A stretch of 64,000 bases of DNA from Burkholderiaceae bacterium. GTDB taxonomy: Bacteria > Pseudomonadota > Gammaproteobacteria > Burkholderiales > Burkholderiaceae_C. The notes beneath the pieces were generated by a model. That model worked only from the letters and a program-made list of their open reading frames with translations. It was not told the DNA's origin and did not search any database. Below are positions 35,203-43,779 of this stretch, in pieces. Positions within the stretch are counted from its first letter, which is position 1. Each line of letters begins with the position of its first letter. The stretch is from NCBI GenBank assembly GCA_018780645.1, contig JADMJJ010000013.1, positions 124,001 through 188,000 of the forward strand. The letters are read 5' to 3'. Both the position numbers and the translations under genes were made by a program.

Positions 35203-36237
35203 GTGACTTCGTCGCTCTTGAAGGGTCAGCTGAACACGCTGGGCCGTTTCCTGCTGGTCATCGTCCTGACTTATCTGGGTCTGCTGGCGGTGACCTTCTT
35301 CATCGGCCGGGTGATACCGGTCGACCCGGTGCTGGCCATCGTCGGCGACCGCGCGCCCGAGCATGTGATCGCCCGCGTGCGCGAGGAGCTGGGGCTGAAC
35401 AAGCCGCTGTGGGAGCAGTTCTACATCTACGTCAGCAAGGTGCTGCAGGGCGACTTCGGCACCTCGGTGCTGACCTCCAACCCGGTGATGCAGGACATCC
35501 GTCGCGCCTTTCCGGCAACCTTGGAGCTGGCCACCGTGGGCATCGTCATCGGCGCAGGCCTCGGCGTGCCGCTGGGCGTGTGGGCGGCGGTGCGGCGCGG
35601 TGGTCTGGTGGACCAGGGCGTGCGCATCATGGGCCTGGTCGGTTACTCGGTGCCCATCTTCTGGCTGGGCCTGATGGCCCTGGTCGTGTTCTATGCCAAG
35701 CTGGGCTGGGTCAGCGGGCCGGGCCGCATCGATGTGGCCTATGAATTCACCTTGACGCCGGTGACGGGGCTGATGCTATTGGACACGGCCATGGCCGGTG
35801 AGTGGGAGGCCTTCCGCAACGCCTTCTCGCACCTGATACTGCCCGGGGCGCTCTTGGGCTACTTCTCGCTGGCCTACATCAGCCGCATGACGCGCTCCTT
35901 CATGCTCAACGAACTGGCGCAGGAGTATGTGGTGGCGGCGCGGGCCAAGGGCCTGAGCGAGGCCCGCATCATCTGGCGCCATGCGCTGCGCAACGCGATG
36001 GTGCCGCTGGTCACCGTGATCGCGCTGTCCTACGCCGGCCTGCTGGAGGGCTCGGTGCTGACCGAGACCGTGTTCGCCTGGCCGGGCCTCGGGCTTTACA
36101 TCACCAACTCGCTGCAGAACGCCGACATGAATGCGGTGCTGGGCGGCACCATCATCGTCGGCTCGATCTTCATCGGGCTGAATCTGCTGTCCGATGTCTT
36201 GTACCGGCTGCTCGACCCGAGGACGCGCATCAAATGA
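35203..36237 (+). CDS. Peptide ABC transporter permease (DppB-type)
   Basis: 344 residues; six-helix permease with the DppB N-terminal pattern and EAA loop (SEARIIWRHALRNAMVPLVT). GTG start at 35203, seven bases after the binding-protein stop, with AGAGG upstream. Its end overlaps the second permease by 4 bases (ATGA). Confidence 0.92.
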   Translation: MTSSLLKGQLNTLGRFLLVIVLTYLGLLAVTFFIGRVIPVDPVLAIVGDRAPEHVIARVREELGLNKPLWEQFYIYVSKVLQGDFGTSVLTSNPVMQDIRRAFPATLELATVGIVIGAGLGVPLGVWAAVRRGGLVDQGVRIMGLVGYSVPIFWLGLMALVVFYAKLGWVSGPGRIDVAYEFTLTPVTGLMLLDTAMAGEWEAFRNAFSHLILPGALLGYFSLAYISRMTRSFMLNELAQEYVVAARAKGLSEARIIWRHALRNAMVPLVTVIALSYAGLLEGSVLTETVFAWPGLGLYITNSLQNADMNAVLGGTIIVGSIFIGLNLLSDVLYRLLDPRTRIK

Positions 36238-37145
36238 AGGCGACCGCAGACTTGCATCAGTGGCTGATGTCGGACCGGCCGGCCTCGCGGCGGCAGGCCG
36301 CGCTGGGGCGTTTCTATGGCGGCTGGCGCGTGTTTGCGCGCAACCGGCTGGCCATGCTCGGGCTGTTCATCGTGTTGGCCCTGGTGCTGATGGCGATCTT
36401 CGCGAATCAGCTCGCGCCCTATGCGCCCAGCGTCGGCGACCTGATGACGACACGGCTGCTGCCGCCGTCGAGCGCGCACTGGTTCGGCACCGATGACCAG
36501 GGGCGCGACATCCTGTCGCGCCTCATCCATGGCTCGCGCATCACGCTGTTCGTGGTCGTGCTGGTGGCGGTGCTGGCCGCACCCATAGGCCTGATCGTCG
36601 GCACGGTGGCCGGCTATGCGGGCGGCCTGCTCGATGCCACGCTGATGCGCATCACCGACATCTTCCTGGCCTTTCCGCGGCTGATACTGGCGCTGGCCTT
36701 TGTCGCCGCCCTGGGCCCGGGCATAGAGAACGCGGTGCTGGCCATCGCCATCACCTCCTGGCCGCCCTATGCGCGCATCGCGCGGGCCGAGACCCTGACG
36801 ATTCGCCAGACCGACTACATCGCCGCCGTGCAGCTGATCGGCGCCTCGCCCTGGCGCATCGTGCTGCGCCACATCATGCCGCTGTGCGTGTCCTCGGTGA
36901 TCGTGCGCGTGACGCTGGACATGGCCGGCATCATCCTCACCGCCGCCGGCCTGGGCTTTCTGGGCCTGGGCGCCCAGCCGCCCAGCCCCGAGTGGGGCGC
37001 GATGATCGCCGCCGGCCGTGCCTATGTGCTGGACCAGTGGTGGGTGGCCGCCGGGCCGGGCCTGGCGATCTTCGTTGTCAGCCTGGCCTTCAATCTGCTG
37101 GGCGACGGCCTGCGCGATGCGCTTGATCCGAAGGGCACGAAATGA
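36234..37145 (+). CDS. Peptide ABC transporter permease (DppC-type)
   Basis: 303 residues; N-terminal cytoplasmic segment, then the DppC pattern WFGTDDQGRDILSRLIHGSR and EAA loop (YIAAVQLIGASPWRIVLRHI). Pairs with the DppB-type subunit. Overlaps neighbours on both sides by 4 bases, so all five genes are likely one transcript. Confidence 0.92.
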   Translation: MKATADLHQWLMSDRPASRRQAALGRFYGGWRVFARNRLAMLGLFIVLALVLMAIFANQLAPYAPSVGDLMTTRLLPPSSAHWFGTDDQGRDILSRLIHGSRITLFVVVLVAVLAAPIGLIVGTVAGYAGGLLDATLMRITDIFLAFPRLILALAFVAALGPGIENAVLAIAITSWPPYARIARAETLTIRQTDYIAAVQLIGASPWRIVLRHIMPLCVSSVIVRVTLDMAGIILTAAGLGFLGLGAQPPSPEWGAMIAAGRAYVLDQWWVAAGPGLAIFVVSLAFNLLGDGLRDALDPKGTK

Positions 37146-38023
37146 GCGGCGCTCCCCGTAGCCCGGATGCAGCGCAGCGCAATCCGGGGCCACCATTGCT
37201 CGAAGTCGAAGACCTGCGCGTCAGCTTCCCGAATCGCGACGGTGGCCTGCTTGAAGCGGTGCGCGGCGTGTCCTTCACCTTGGGCCGCGAGCGGCTGGGC
37301 ATCGTCGGCGAATCGGGTTCCGGCAAGTCGCAGACCGGCCGGGCCATCCTGGGCCTGTCGGCCGCCGAGGCGCAGATCAGCGCCAAGCGGCTGGCCTTCA
37401 AGGGCACGGACCTGCTGCGCTGCTCGGCGCAGGAGCGGCGTGAGCTGCGCGGCGGGCGCATTGCGATGGTGTTGCAGGATCCGAAGTACTCGCTGAATCC
37501 GGTGATGAGCATCGGCGACCAGATCGTCGAGACCCTGCAGGCCCATGCCCGGGTGTCCGGCGCGCAAGCCCGCGCCAAGGCCCTGGCGGCCCTGGCCGCG
37601 GTCAGCATCGAGGACCCGGCGCGGGTGTTCAAGCTCTATCCGCATGAGGTCTCCGGTGGCATGGGCCAGCGGGCGATGATCGCGATGATGCTGATCGCCG
37701 ACCCGGAGCTGCTGATCGCCGACGAGCCGACCTCGGCGCTGGACGTCACCGTGCAGCTGCAGGTGCTGGCCATTCTCGACAAGCTCGTCGCCGAGCGCGG
37801 CATGGGCCTGATCTTTGTCTCGCACGACCTGCGCCTGGTGTCCAGTTTCTGCGACCGCATCCTGGTGATGTATGCCGGCCGCGTGGTCGAGGAGGTGCTG
37901 GCCAAGGACCTGCATCTGGCGAAACATCCCTATACCCGCGGCCTGCTGAACTGCCTGCCGGTGCTGGGCGCGGCCCGCCATCCACTGCCGACCCTGGACC
38001 GCCAGCAGGAGTGGAAGCTGTGA
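37142..38023 (+). CDS. Peptide ABC transporter ATPase (DppD-type), N terminus encoded by a REP-like element
   Basis: 293 residues. Walker A GESGSGKSQTG, signature VSGGMGQR, Walker B LLIADEPTSALD. Residues ~6-18 (RSPDAAQRNPG) are encoded by a REP-like repeat, absent from usual DppD sequences, so the first real domain residues begin at LLEVEDLRVSF. The extra segment is in frame and short, hence the protein is probably functional. Partner of the DppF-type ATPase next door. Confidence 0.92.
   Translation: MSGAPRSPDAAQRNPGPPLLEVEDLRVSFPNRDGGLLEAVRGVSFTLGRERLGIVGESGSGKSQTGRAILGLSAAEAQISAKRLAFKGTDLLRCSAQERRELRGGRIAMVLQDPKYSLNPVMSIGDQIVETLQAHARVSGAQARAKALAALAAVSIEDPARVFKLYPHEVSGGMGQRAMIAMMLIADPELLIADEPTSALDVTVQLQVLAILDKLVAERGMGLIFVSHDLRLVSSFCDRILVMYAGRVVEEVLAKDLHLAKHPYTRGLLNCLPVLGAARHPLPTLDRQQEWKL
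37158..37189. repeat. REP-like element inside a coding region
   Basis: Sequence begins GTAGCCCGGATGC and ends GCAATCCGGGG, with GCGCAGC between; the outer arms are complementary. It shares GTAGCCCGGATGCAATCCGGGG-type arms with the copies at 38772-38834. It lies in frame in the DppD-type gene at codons ~6-16. Confidence 0.75.
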
Positions 38024-38775
38024 GCGCCGCCGTGGGCCTGGAAGTCAGCAAGCTGCGCGTGCAGTTCGGCACCTTCGTCGCCGTCGAGGACACCTCCTTC
38101 GCCGTGCAGCCGGGCGAGAGCTTCGGCATCGTCGGTGAATCGGGCTCGGGCAAGTCAACGGTGCTGCGCGCGATCTGCGGGCTCAATGCCCGGACCTCCG
38201 GCGAGGTGCGTTTGATCGGCGAGGGCACGCTGCCGGCCCCCGGTGACAAGGCCTTCCGCCGCCGCGTCCAGATGGTGTTCCAGGACCCCTATGGCTCGCT
38301 GCACCCGCGCCAGACGGTCGATCGGATACTTGCCGAGCCGCTGGCCATTCATGGCATAGCGGATGCGGAGGCGCGCATCGAGCGCGCGCTGGCCGAGGTG
38401 GGCTTGAGCGACGGCTTCAGATTCCGCTTCCCGCACCAGCTGTCCGGCGGCCAGCGCCAGCGCATTGCCATCGCCCGGGCGTTGATACTGGAGCCGCAGA
38501 TCCTGCTGCTGGATGAGCCGACCTCGGCGCTCGACGCCTCGGTGCAGGCCGAAGTGCTGAACCTGCTGGAGCAGTTGCGGCGCGAGCGCGGCCTGAGTTT
38601 CATCATGGTCAGCCATGACCTGGCCGTCGTCACCCATCTGTGCGAACGCCTGATGGTGATGCAGCGCGGCCGCACGGTGGAACTGCTGTCGGCCGAGGAC
38701 CTGGCCGCCAGCCGGGTGCGGGACGACTACACCAAGGCCTTGATGCTGGCTTCGAAGGGATTTTCGCGCAGGTAG
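38020..38775 (+). CDS. Peptide ABC transporter ATPase (DppF-type)
   Basis: 251 residues. Walker A GESGSGKST, signature LSGGQRQR, Walker B LLLDEPTSALDASV, switch VSHDLAVV. The GTG at 38020 overlaps the previous stop (GTGA), which is the likely start; a GTG nine bases earlier is possible. Shorter at the C terminus than DppF proteins with the oligopeptide C-terminal extension. Completes the importer. Confidence 0.92.
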   Translation: MSAAVGLEVSKLRVQFGTFVAVEDTSFAVQPGESFGIVGESGSGKSTVLRAICGLNARTSGEVRLIGEGTLPAPGDKAFRRRVQMVFQDPYGSLHPRQTVDRILAEPLAIHGIADAEARIERALAEVGLSDGFRFRFPHQLSGGQRQRIAIARALILEPQILLLDEPTSALDASVQAEVLNLLEQLRRERGLSFIMVSHDLAVVTHLCERLMVMQRGRTVELLSAEDLAASRVRDDYTKALMLASKGFSRR

Positions 38776-38834
38776 CCCCCCGGATTGCATCCGGGCTACC
38801 TGGCTGCCGTAGCCCGGATGCAATCCGGGGGGGC
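38772..38834. repeat. Pair of inverted REP-like elements
   Basis: Two copies of a CCCGGAT-N3-ATCCGGG palindrome (38779-38785/38789-38795 and 38813-38819/38823-38829) in opposite orientation, each flanked by GTAGC or GCTAC. The first overlaps the DppF stop codon TAG. This pair likely forms the 3' end of both the ABC operon and the convergent small gene. The same arms occur at 37158-37189. Confidence 0.8.
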
Positions 38835-38837
38835 AAG

Positions 38838-39074
38838 TTAGCCAGGCAACATCTCGATCAACTCCTTCGTGAACTCCAGCGCCTCCTCCGGCGTGGCGAA
38901 GAAGTACTCCTCGCCCAGGTCCTGCCCGCGGCCGCTGGGCCCGATATGGCTGATGGACCAGCCCTCGGCGCCGCCGCCGATGGCGCAGATCACAAAGCTG
39001 CCCGGGGCGTAGCCGGTGTCGGAGCCGGGGCTGATGAAGATGTTGCGGCCGGCGTGCTGGTGCTGGAGTTTCAA
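38838..39074 (-). CDS. Small conserved-looking hypothetical protein
   Basis: 78 residues, no signal peptide or membrane helix. Recognisable blocks: NIFISPGSDTGYAPGSFVIC and EEYFFATPEEALEFTKELIE; the latter resembles small proteins with a C-terminal amphipathic helix. Codon use is that of its neighbours, so it is judged real. It reads towards the REP pair and lies just upstream of nothing else on its strand; followed by the HAD gene on the same strand 9 bases upstream. Function unknown. Confidence 0.65.
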   Translation of the reverse strand: MKLQHQHAGRNIFISPGSDTGYAPGSFVICAIGGGAEGWSISHIGPSGRGQDLGEEYFFATPEEALEFTKELIEMLPG

Positions 39075-39083
39075 GGGCGGGTG

Positions 39084-39818
39084 TCAGGCAGGAAGGGATG
39101 CGCAGCCTAGCATCCCGGCCAAGGCGCCAAGATCGGCAGCCACGAAGTCCACCTGCACCGTGGGCGCCGACTCACCGAGCCCCGGGCCGCGCTCGTCGGG
39201 TCGGGCGATGAAGGCGGTGCGCAGGCCCGCCTGTGCCGCCGCGGCCAGATCGGACGAATGGGCGGCCACCATCATCACCTGTTCGGGCCGCAGATCGAAG
39301 GCCGACACGGCGCTGAGATAGACCACCGGCTTGGGCTTGTAGTCACGTGCCAGCTCGGCGCCGAGGATGGCATCCCACAGCAGTCCGTTGCGCCGGGCCA
39401 GATCAACCATCAGCGAGATATTGCCGTTCGAGCAGGGCGCCAGCAGATAGCGCTGGCGCAGCAGGGCCAGGGCCACGGGCACGTCGGGCCAGCCATCGAG
39501 CCGGTGCCAGGCCAGGTTCAGGGCGACGCGGGTGGTCTCATCAACCCGCTCGCCCAGGCCCATACGGGCCAGCACCACATCAAGGTTGCGCCGGTGCAGG
39601 CCGTCGAGCTTGCCGAAGGCGATGCGGCCGCTGCGCACCTCTTCCATGGCCGGCTGGTATTCGTCGCGCCAGGCGTCGGCAAAGGCCGGCCAGTCTATGG
39701 TTATGCCCAGCGGGGTCAGGGCTTGCCTTGCCTCGCGCGCGATCGAGCTGCGCCAGTCCACCAGCGTGCCGAACACATCGAATATCAGGGCCTTGATCGG
39801 TTCACGGTCGGATTGCAT
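39084..39818 (-). CDS. Haloacid dehalogenase type II family hydrolase
   Basis: 244 residues. HAD motif I FDVFGTLVDW with nucleophile Asp and the type II dehalogenase Thr, motif II APCSNGN, Lys in ARDYKPKP, and motif IV VMMVAAHSSDLAAA. The motif I pattern DVFGTLVDWR is that of (S)-2-haloacid dehalogenases, which hydrolyse 2-haloacids to hydroxyacids; substrate range not proven. ATG at 39818 chosen because the preceding in-frame leader has no coding look. A mannitol/chloroaromatic-type TRAP system nearby makes halo-acid use plausible but unproven. Confidence 0.85.
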   Translation of the reverse strand: MQSDREPIKALIFDVFGTLVDWRSSIAREARQALTPLGITIDWPAFADAWRDEYQPAMEEVRSGRIAFGKLDGLHRRNLDVVLARMGLGERVDETTRVALNLAWHRLDGWPDVPVALALLRQRYLLAPCSNGNISLMVDLARRNGLLWDAILGAELARDYKPKPVVYLSAVSAFDLRPEQVMMVAAHSSDLAAAAQAGLRTAFIARPDERGPGLGESAPTVQVDFVAADLGALAGMLGCASLPA

Positions 39819-39885
39819 GGGAGACGAGCCTTTGTGCTGCGCGGAGCCGCTGCCCAAGCATAGCGGCACCGCGCACAAGGACTCA

Positions 39886-40293
39886 TCAGCTGTCCGAGAA
39901 GTTGATCGCGAACTGATGTTGCTGGGCCACCTGGCTCTGGCCCTGGCATTTCAGATCGGCCACGGCCGTGCGCACGCGGGCACGGTAGCGCGCCGGCCCT
40001 GCGGTGGCCTGCACGTCGCTGATCTGCTGGCCGACCAGGGTGAAGCGCACCTGCATCACGCCCTCTTCGCGCAGGCGGTGCACGGTGCTTTCAAGCGCCT
40101 CCTGCAGCACCTCCGCAGCTTGCGGGCAGGTGGCCTTCAGACTGGCACTGCCCTGCAGGGTCACGGTGGGCAGGGTCTTGATTGCGGTGTCGGCCTGTGC
40201 GGTGCCACCGAGGGCGGCCAGCAGCAGGGCGATGGGCATGGCGGCGCGCTTGAGCGTGTGTGTCAGGGACGCCGATGAGGTGGTGGTGTTCAT
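39886..40293 (-). CDS. Secreted protein with TonB C-terminal-like region
   Basis: 135 residues; signal peptide (MPIALLLAALGGTAQA) from the ATG at 40293. The mature part has a possible TonB-C-like strand pattern (LREEGVMQVRFTLVGQQISD, then ARYRARVRTAVADLKC), two Cys and no catalytic motif. ATG preceded by CGGAGA. Could be a periplasmic energy-transducer-like or Ca-independent small protein; function unknown. Confidence 0.6.
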   Translation of the reverse strand: MNTTTSSASLTHTLKRAAMPIALLLAALGGTAQADTAIKTLPTVTLQGSASLKATCPQAAEVLQEALESTVHRLREEGVMQVRFTLVGQQISDVQATAGPARYRARVRTAVADLKCQGQSQVAQQHQFAINFSDS

Positions 40294-40452
40294 GGAGAAT
40301 CTCCGTTCGGGTGGGTTGAGGCAGCGAACTTTAGGAACACCGCTGGCCATGCCCCAGCCACATGCGACAGAGTGCGGACTAGCGCGACAAACGGCCAAGG
40401 CCGCAGGCTGGACTGCAGATGTCAAGCAGTGAACGAGCGCTCTGGCAAACCC

Positions 40453-41640
40453 TCAGCTGCGGCCTTCGCGCGGCCACAGCGCCCACATGCGCAGCGGCTG
40501 CTTCATGCGGCCTGCCTGCTGCTCGGCCGTGCTGCCCCAGCCCCAGAAGAAGTCGGCGCGCACCGCGCCGGTGATGGCGCTGCCGGTGTCCTGGGCCATC
40601 ACCAGGCGGCGCAGCGGGGTGTTGCTGAGCGGCTCGGTGCTGTCCAGCCAGACGGGGGTGCCATAGGGCACGCTGGCGGTGTCCACGGCGATCGAGCGGC
40701 CCGGCGTCAATGGCACGGCCTGGCCGCCGCGTGGCCCGGCATTCGGGTCGGGTAGCGGCTCCTCGCGGAAGAAGACCACGCGCGGATTGCTCCACAGCAA
40801 CTCGTTGATCCGCCCCGGATTGCGCCGCGCCCAGTCCTTGATCGCCGGCCAGTTGGCCCCCTCGGGTCGCAGCTCACCCTGCTCGATCAGCCAGCGCCCG
40901 ACCGATTTGTAGGGCTGGTCGTTGTGGCCGGCAAAGGCCAGGCGCACCAGGCGTTGCGAGCCATCGGGCTCGGTCAAATGCAGCCGGCCCGAGCCCTGGA
41001 TCTGCAGCACCAGCGCGTCCAGCGGGTCTTCGATGAAGGCGATCTCGCGGCCCAGCAGGGCCTGGCGGGCCTGTGTCTCGCGCTCCAGCTGCTGGCGTGT
41101 CCAGTAGGGCCGGCGCGTGGCCAGATCGGCCGGCGGGCGGTGCAGGGCGGTGCGAAAGCCGGCCTGGGGCCTGCGGCTGGCAGTGACCAGGGGCTCGTAG
41201 TAGCCGGTGATCAGGCCCTCGCGCTGGCCCTCCATCGATTCGATCCGGTAGGGCTGCAGGCGGGCCATCAGCCAGGCGCGGGCCTGCGTATCGTCCGGGG
41301 TGCCGAGTGACCGGGCCTGCGCGCAGACCGAGGCCCAACCTGCAGCAGGGCGCTCGCAACCGCGCAGCAGGGCGGGCCACAGCTCGCCGGCGCGGTCAAG
41401 CTCCCAGCCGGGCAGATCGCCCCAGCCCACCGCCACCCAGCGCGAGCGCTCGCGCAGCAGGTCCGGCTCGCGCCGGCTGTAGTCGGGTGGGTAGGGCTTG
41501 AACACATCCTCTGACGGCGGCGCCGAAACACCAGGTGGCGGCGCCGGCGTTGGCGGCGGTGTGGTGCTGCAAGCCACCAGCAGGCCTAGAATCGCCGCCG
41601 CTGTGCCGTTCCGAAACTGACCGATCGAGAAGACTGCCAT
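40453..41640 (-). CDS. mltA: Membrane-bound lytic murein transglycosylase A
   Basis: 395 residues. Lipobox LLVAC with Cys24 shows a lipoprotein. MltA domain blocks: ITGYYEPLV, IQGSGRLHLTEPDGS, YGTPVWLDST, and VMAQDTGSAITGAVRADFFWG with the catalytic Asp region (3D domain). Cuts peptidoglycan glycan strands to form 1,6-anhydroMurNAc. The ATG at 41640 overlaps the start codon of the divergent small gene by two bases, so both initiation regions lie in each other's coding strand. Confidence 0.92.
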   Translation of the reverse strand: MAVFSIGQFRNGTAAAILGLLVACSTTPPPTPAPPPGVSAPPSEDVFKPYPPDYSRREPDLLRERSRWVAVGWGDLPGWELDRAGELWPALLRGCERPAAGWASVCAQARSLGTPDDTQARAWLMARLQPYRIESMEGQREGLITGYYEPLVTASRRPQAGFRTALHRPPADLATRRPYWTRQQLERETQARQALLGREIAFIEDPLDALVLQIQGSGRLHLTEPDGSQRLVRLAFAGHNDQPYKSVGRWLIEQGELRPEGANWPAIKDWARRNPGRINELLWSNPRVVFFREEPLPDPNAGPRGGQAVPLTPGRSIAVDTASVPYGTPVWLDSTEPLSNTPLRRLVMAQDTGSAITGAVRADFFWGWGSTAEQQAGRMKQPLRMWALWPREGRS

Positions 41641-41758
41641 GTGGGTGATTTTGCTGGAGGCGCTGGGTGCGCTGCTGCTGTTCGTGCTGATCATCTGGTG
41701 GACGATGTTCTCGGGACGCAAGAAGGGCGAGCGGCCCGGTAACCATGACGGGTCTTAG
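41639..41758 (+). CDS. 39-residue single-pass membrane protein
   Basis: Too short for routine ORF calls. Reads MWVILLEALGALLLFVLIIW then WTMFSGRKKGERPG: a hydrophobic helix followed by WWTMFSGRKKGE and a charged tail, then TAG. I recall similar short proteins next to the COG4389 gene in other Burkholderiales. Start ATG overlaps the divergent mltA start by two bases. Its ribosome-binding region (GATCGAGAAGA) lies within mltA's first codons. Function unknown. Confidence 0.72.
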   Translation: MWVILLEALGALLLFVLIIWWTMFSGRKKGERPGNHDGS

Positions 41759-41774
41759 GTCTGTCCCCGACTGA

Positions 41775-43775
41775 TCAGGTCTTTGGCGGCAGCACAAAGC
41801 TCCTCGGCTCGGTGCGCAGCCGCCGCCAGATCGCGCCGCGCAGCCGGGCCCGGTCGGCCAGCTTGACGCCTCGTGAGCGCAGCGCCACCTTCAGGGCCAG
41901 CCAAAAGCTGACACCCAGGTTCAGCAGGCCGATGAACGGAATGCTGGCCAGGCACCACCAGAAGGCGCTGTGCCGGAACACATCGACACCGAGTGCCCCC
42001 ACGGCCGCGGCCAGCTGACCGGTAGACAGGGTCACGTGCCTGACCTCGATGCCGAGGCCGAAGAAGGCCAGCAGCACCGGCACCAGGCCCAGCAGGAAGC
42101 CCAGCGAGATATTGGCGGCCAGGCCCGAGACATTGTTGCGCCACCACTGCGCCCAGCGCTGGGCGCGGGCCTCGCCCAGGCGGGCCACCAAGCTAGGGTT
42201 CCAGGCAATCGCGCTGTCCAGCCGGTGGAACACGAACCAGTTCTCGGCCCAGCCGGCGATCAGGCTGCTGGCAAACAGCAGCACGCCGGTGAAGGCCGAG
42301 AAGAACAGCGTCGGGCCCAGCAGGGTCAACGTCTCCAGCACATGCTCGGCGTCGTGCTTGCCGATCAGGGGGGCGCCCAGCAGCAGCCAGCCCAGACCCT
42401 GACCGACCAGCACGACCGGTATCACCATCGCCAGATTGCCGACGATGCCGGCGAACTGTGAGCGCAGCAGATGAGCCACCTCATCGACGAAGTCCTCCAG
42501 CTCGGCTTCCTGATCGATGCTCTTGAGCTTGTGCGCCATCGCCGGCGCCGTCATTGCCGGCTGCTTGGTCGCAACCGTCCAATGCAGCACATGGATCAGC
42601 ACAAAGCAGGCGGCATAGTTGACGCCGGCCCAGAAGCCCGCCCAGAAGGCCGACAGCGTGAGCGCCATCAGGGCGAACTTGATGAAGGTGGTGATGGCAA
42701 TCGCGCCGCCGCCGCCAGCCGCACGCAGCAGCATGTCCCGATACTCGGCGGCATTGCGGGTGATGTAGTGCTCGCCGGTCGCGGCGCTGCGCTCGGCCAC
42801 CTTGCGCGCCAGCATCGAGTAGTGTTGCGCGAACAGGCCGCTCAGGCTGCGCTGCTCGTGGACCACGCGCACCAGATCGGCGGCCAGGCGGGCCAGCTCC
42901 TGCTGCGGGGTCTCGGAGACCAGGCAGTCGAGCAGGGCCTCGATGCGCTGGCAGCGCCGCACCAGCTGATCGATCTCGAACACGATGTCCACCGAAATGC
43001 CATGCGCTTCCAGATGCTCGGAGGTGCTCAGTGCCGCGCGCTGGCAGGCCTCCAGCAGTGCGCGCAGGTATTGCAGGTCCTGCTTGAGTACCGCCTCGTC
43101 GCGCCCCTGCAGCGCCTGGGTGACGCGCTCGGTGGCCCGGGCCAGCTGTACAAAGGGCTGGTCCGCTATCAGCTCGGGGCTCATGCGCTGGCGCAGCGGG
43201 GCCGACAGGCCTGTGGAGCGCACGGCGCTGGCCAGCACGGTGATGCTTTCCAGCATCGGCTGGCGCCAGCGGGAGTCGGCGTCGCCATCCGCATCGGCCG
43301 GTGTCAGCACCTGGCCCAGGCGGCGCAGCAGGTCTTCGTCCATGGCCAGCAGCCACTGCTCGTCCTCGGGTTGTGGGAACAGCAGATGGAACAGCTCGCC
43401 CAGGTCGGCGGTGTCCACCGTGCCGGGCAACAGGTTCTGGCGAAGGCGGTGCATCAGCTCGCCCCACAGCACCATGCGTGGGGCAAAGCCGACATAGGCG
43501 AACAGGCCCAGTGCGTCGATCTCGCGCCAGAAGGCCGTCATGATGGTGCGCACGGCCCGGGCACTGTCCGGGTTGCGCTCCAGCATCTGGAGCAGGTGGC
43601 GCAGGCGCAGCACTGGCAGCGGCTGGCTGCCCTCGGTTTCGCTGCCCCGTGGTGCCGGATGGCGCAGCCATTCCAGCAGGCGCACCAGCCACAGATGGCG
43701 CTGTGCGCGGGTCAGTTTGGCATTGGCTGCGTTGAGCAGCGCGGTCAAATCCCAGTTGCCGTGTTGCTTCGTCAT
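41775..43775 (-). CDS. COG4389 membrane protein (annotated as site-specific recombinase, Gcr family)
   Basis: 666 residues. Annotation pipelines call this family site-specific recombinase, but the protein has several membrane helices in its C-terminal half (ALMALTLSAFWAGFWAGVNY; VIPVVLVGQGLGWLLLGAPL; LGFLLGLVPVLLAFFGLG) and no Tyr/Ser recombinase motif, so the name is doubtful. The ATG at 43775 was chosen. Next to mltA and apaG, as I recall for Burkholderiales. Confidence 0.85.
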   Translation of the reverse strand: MTKQHGNWDLTALLNAANAKLTRAQRHLWLVRLLEWLRHPAPRGSETEGSQPLPVLRLRHLLQMLERNPDSARAVRTIMTAFWREIDALGLFAYVGFAPRMVLWGELMHRLRQNLLPGTVDTADLGELFHLLFPQPEDEQWLLAMDEDLLRRLGQVLTPADADGDADSRWRQPMLESITVLASAVRSTGLSAPLRQRMSPELIADQPFVQLARATERVTQALQGRDEAVLKQDLQYLRALLEACQRAALSTSEHLEAHGISVDIVFEIDQLVRRCQRIEALLDCLVSETPQQELARLAADLVRVVHEQRSLSGLFAQHYSMLARKVAERSAATGEHYITRNAAEYRDMLLRAAGGGGAIAITTFIKFALMALTLSAFWAGFWAGVNYAACFVLIHVLHWTVATKQPAMTAPAMAHKLKSIDQEAELEDFVDEVAHLLRSQFAGIVGNLAMVIPVVLVGQGLGWLLLGAPLIGKHDAEHVLETLTLLGPTLFFSAFTGVLLFASSLIAGWAENWFVFHRLDSAIAWNPSLVARLGEARAQRWAQWWRNNVSGLAANISLGFLLGLVPVLLAFFGLGIEVRHVTLSTGQLAAAVGALGVDVFRHSAFWWCLASIPFIGLLNLGVSFWLALKVALRSRGVKLADRARLRGAIWRRLRTEPRSFVLPPKT

Positions 43776-43779
43776 GCCT

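Noticed and set aside
41775..43775. COG4389 protein as evidence of a mobile element
   Set aside because: Despite the recombinase label it is a multi-pass membrane protein without a recombinase active site and lies in a conserved housekeeping neighbourhood.
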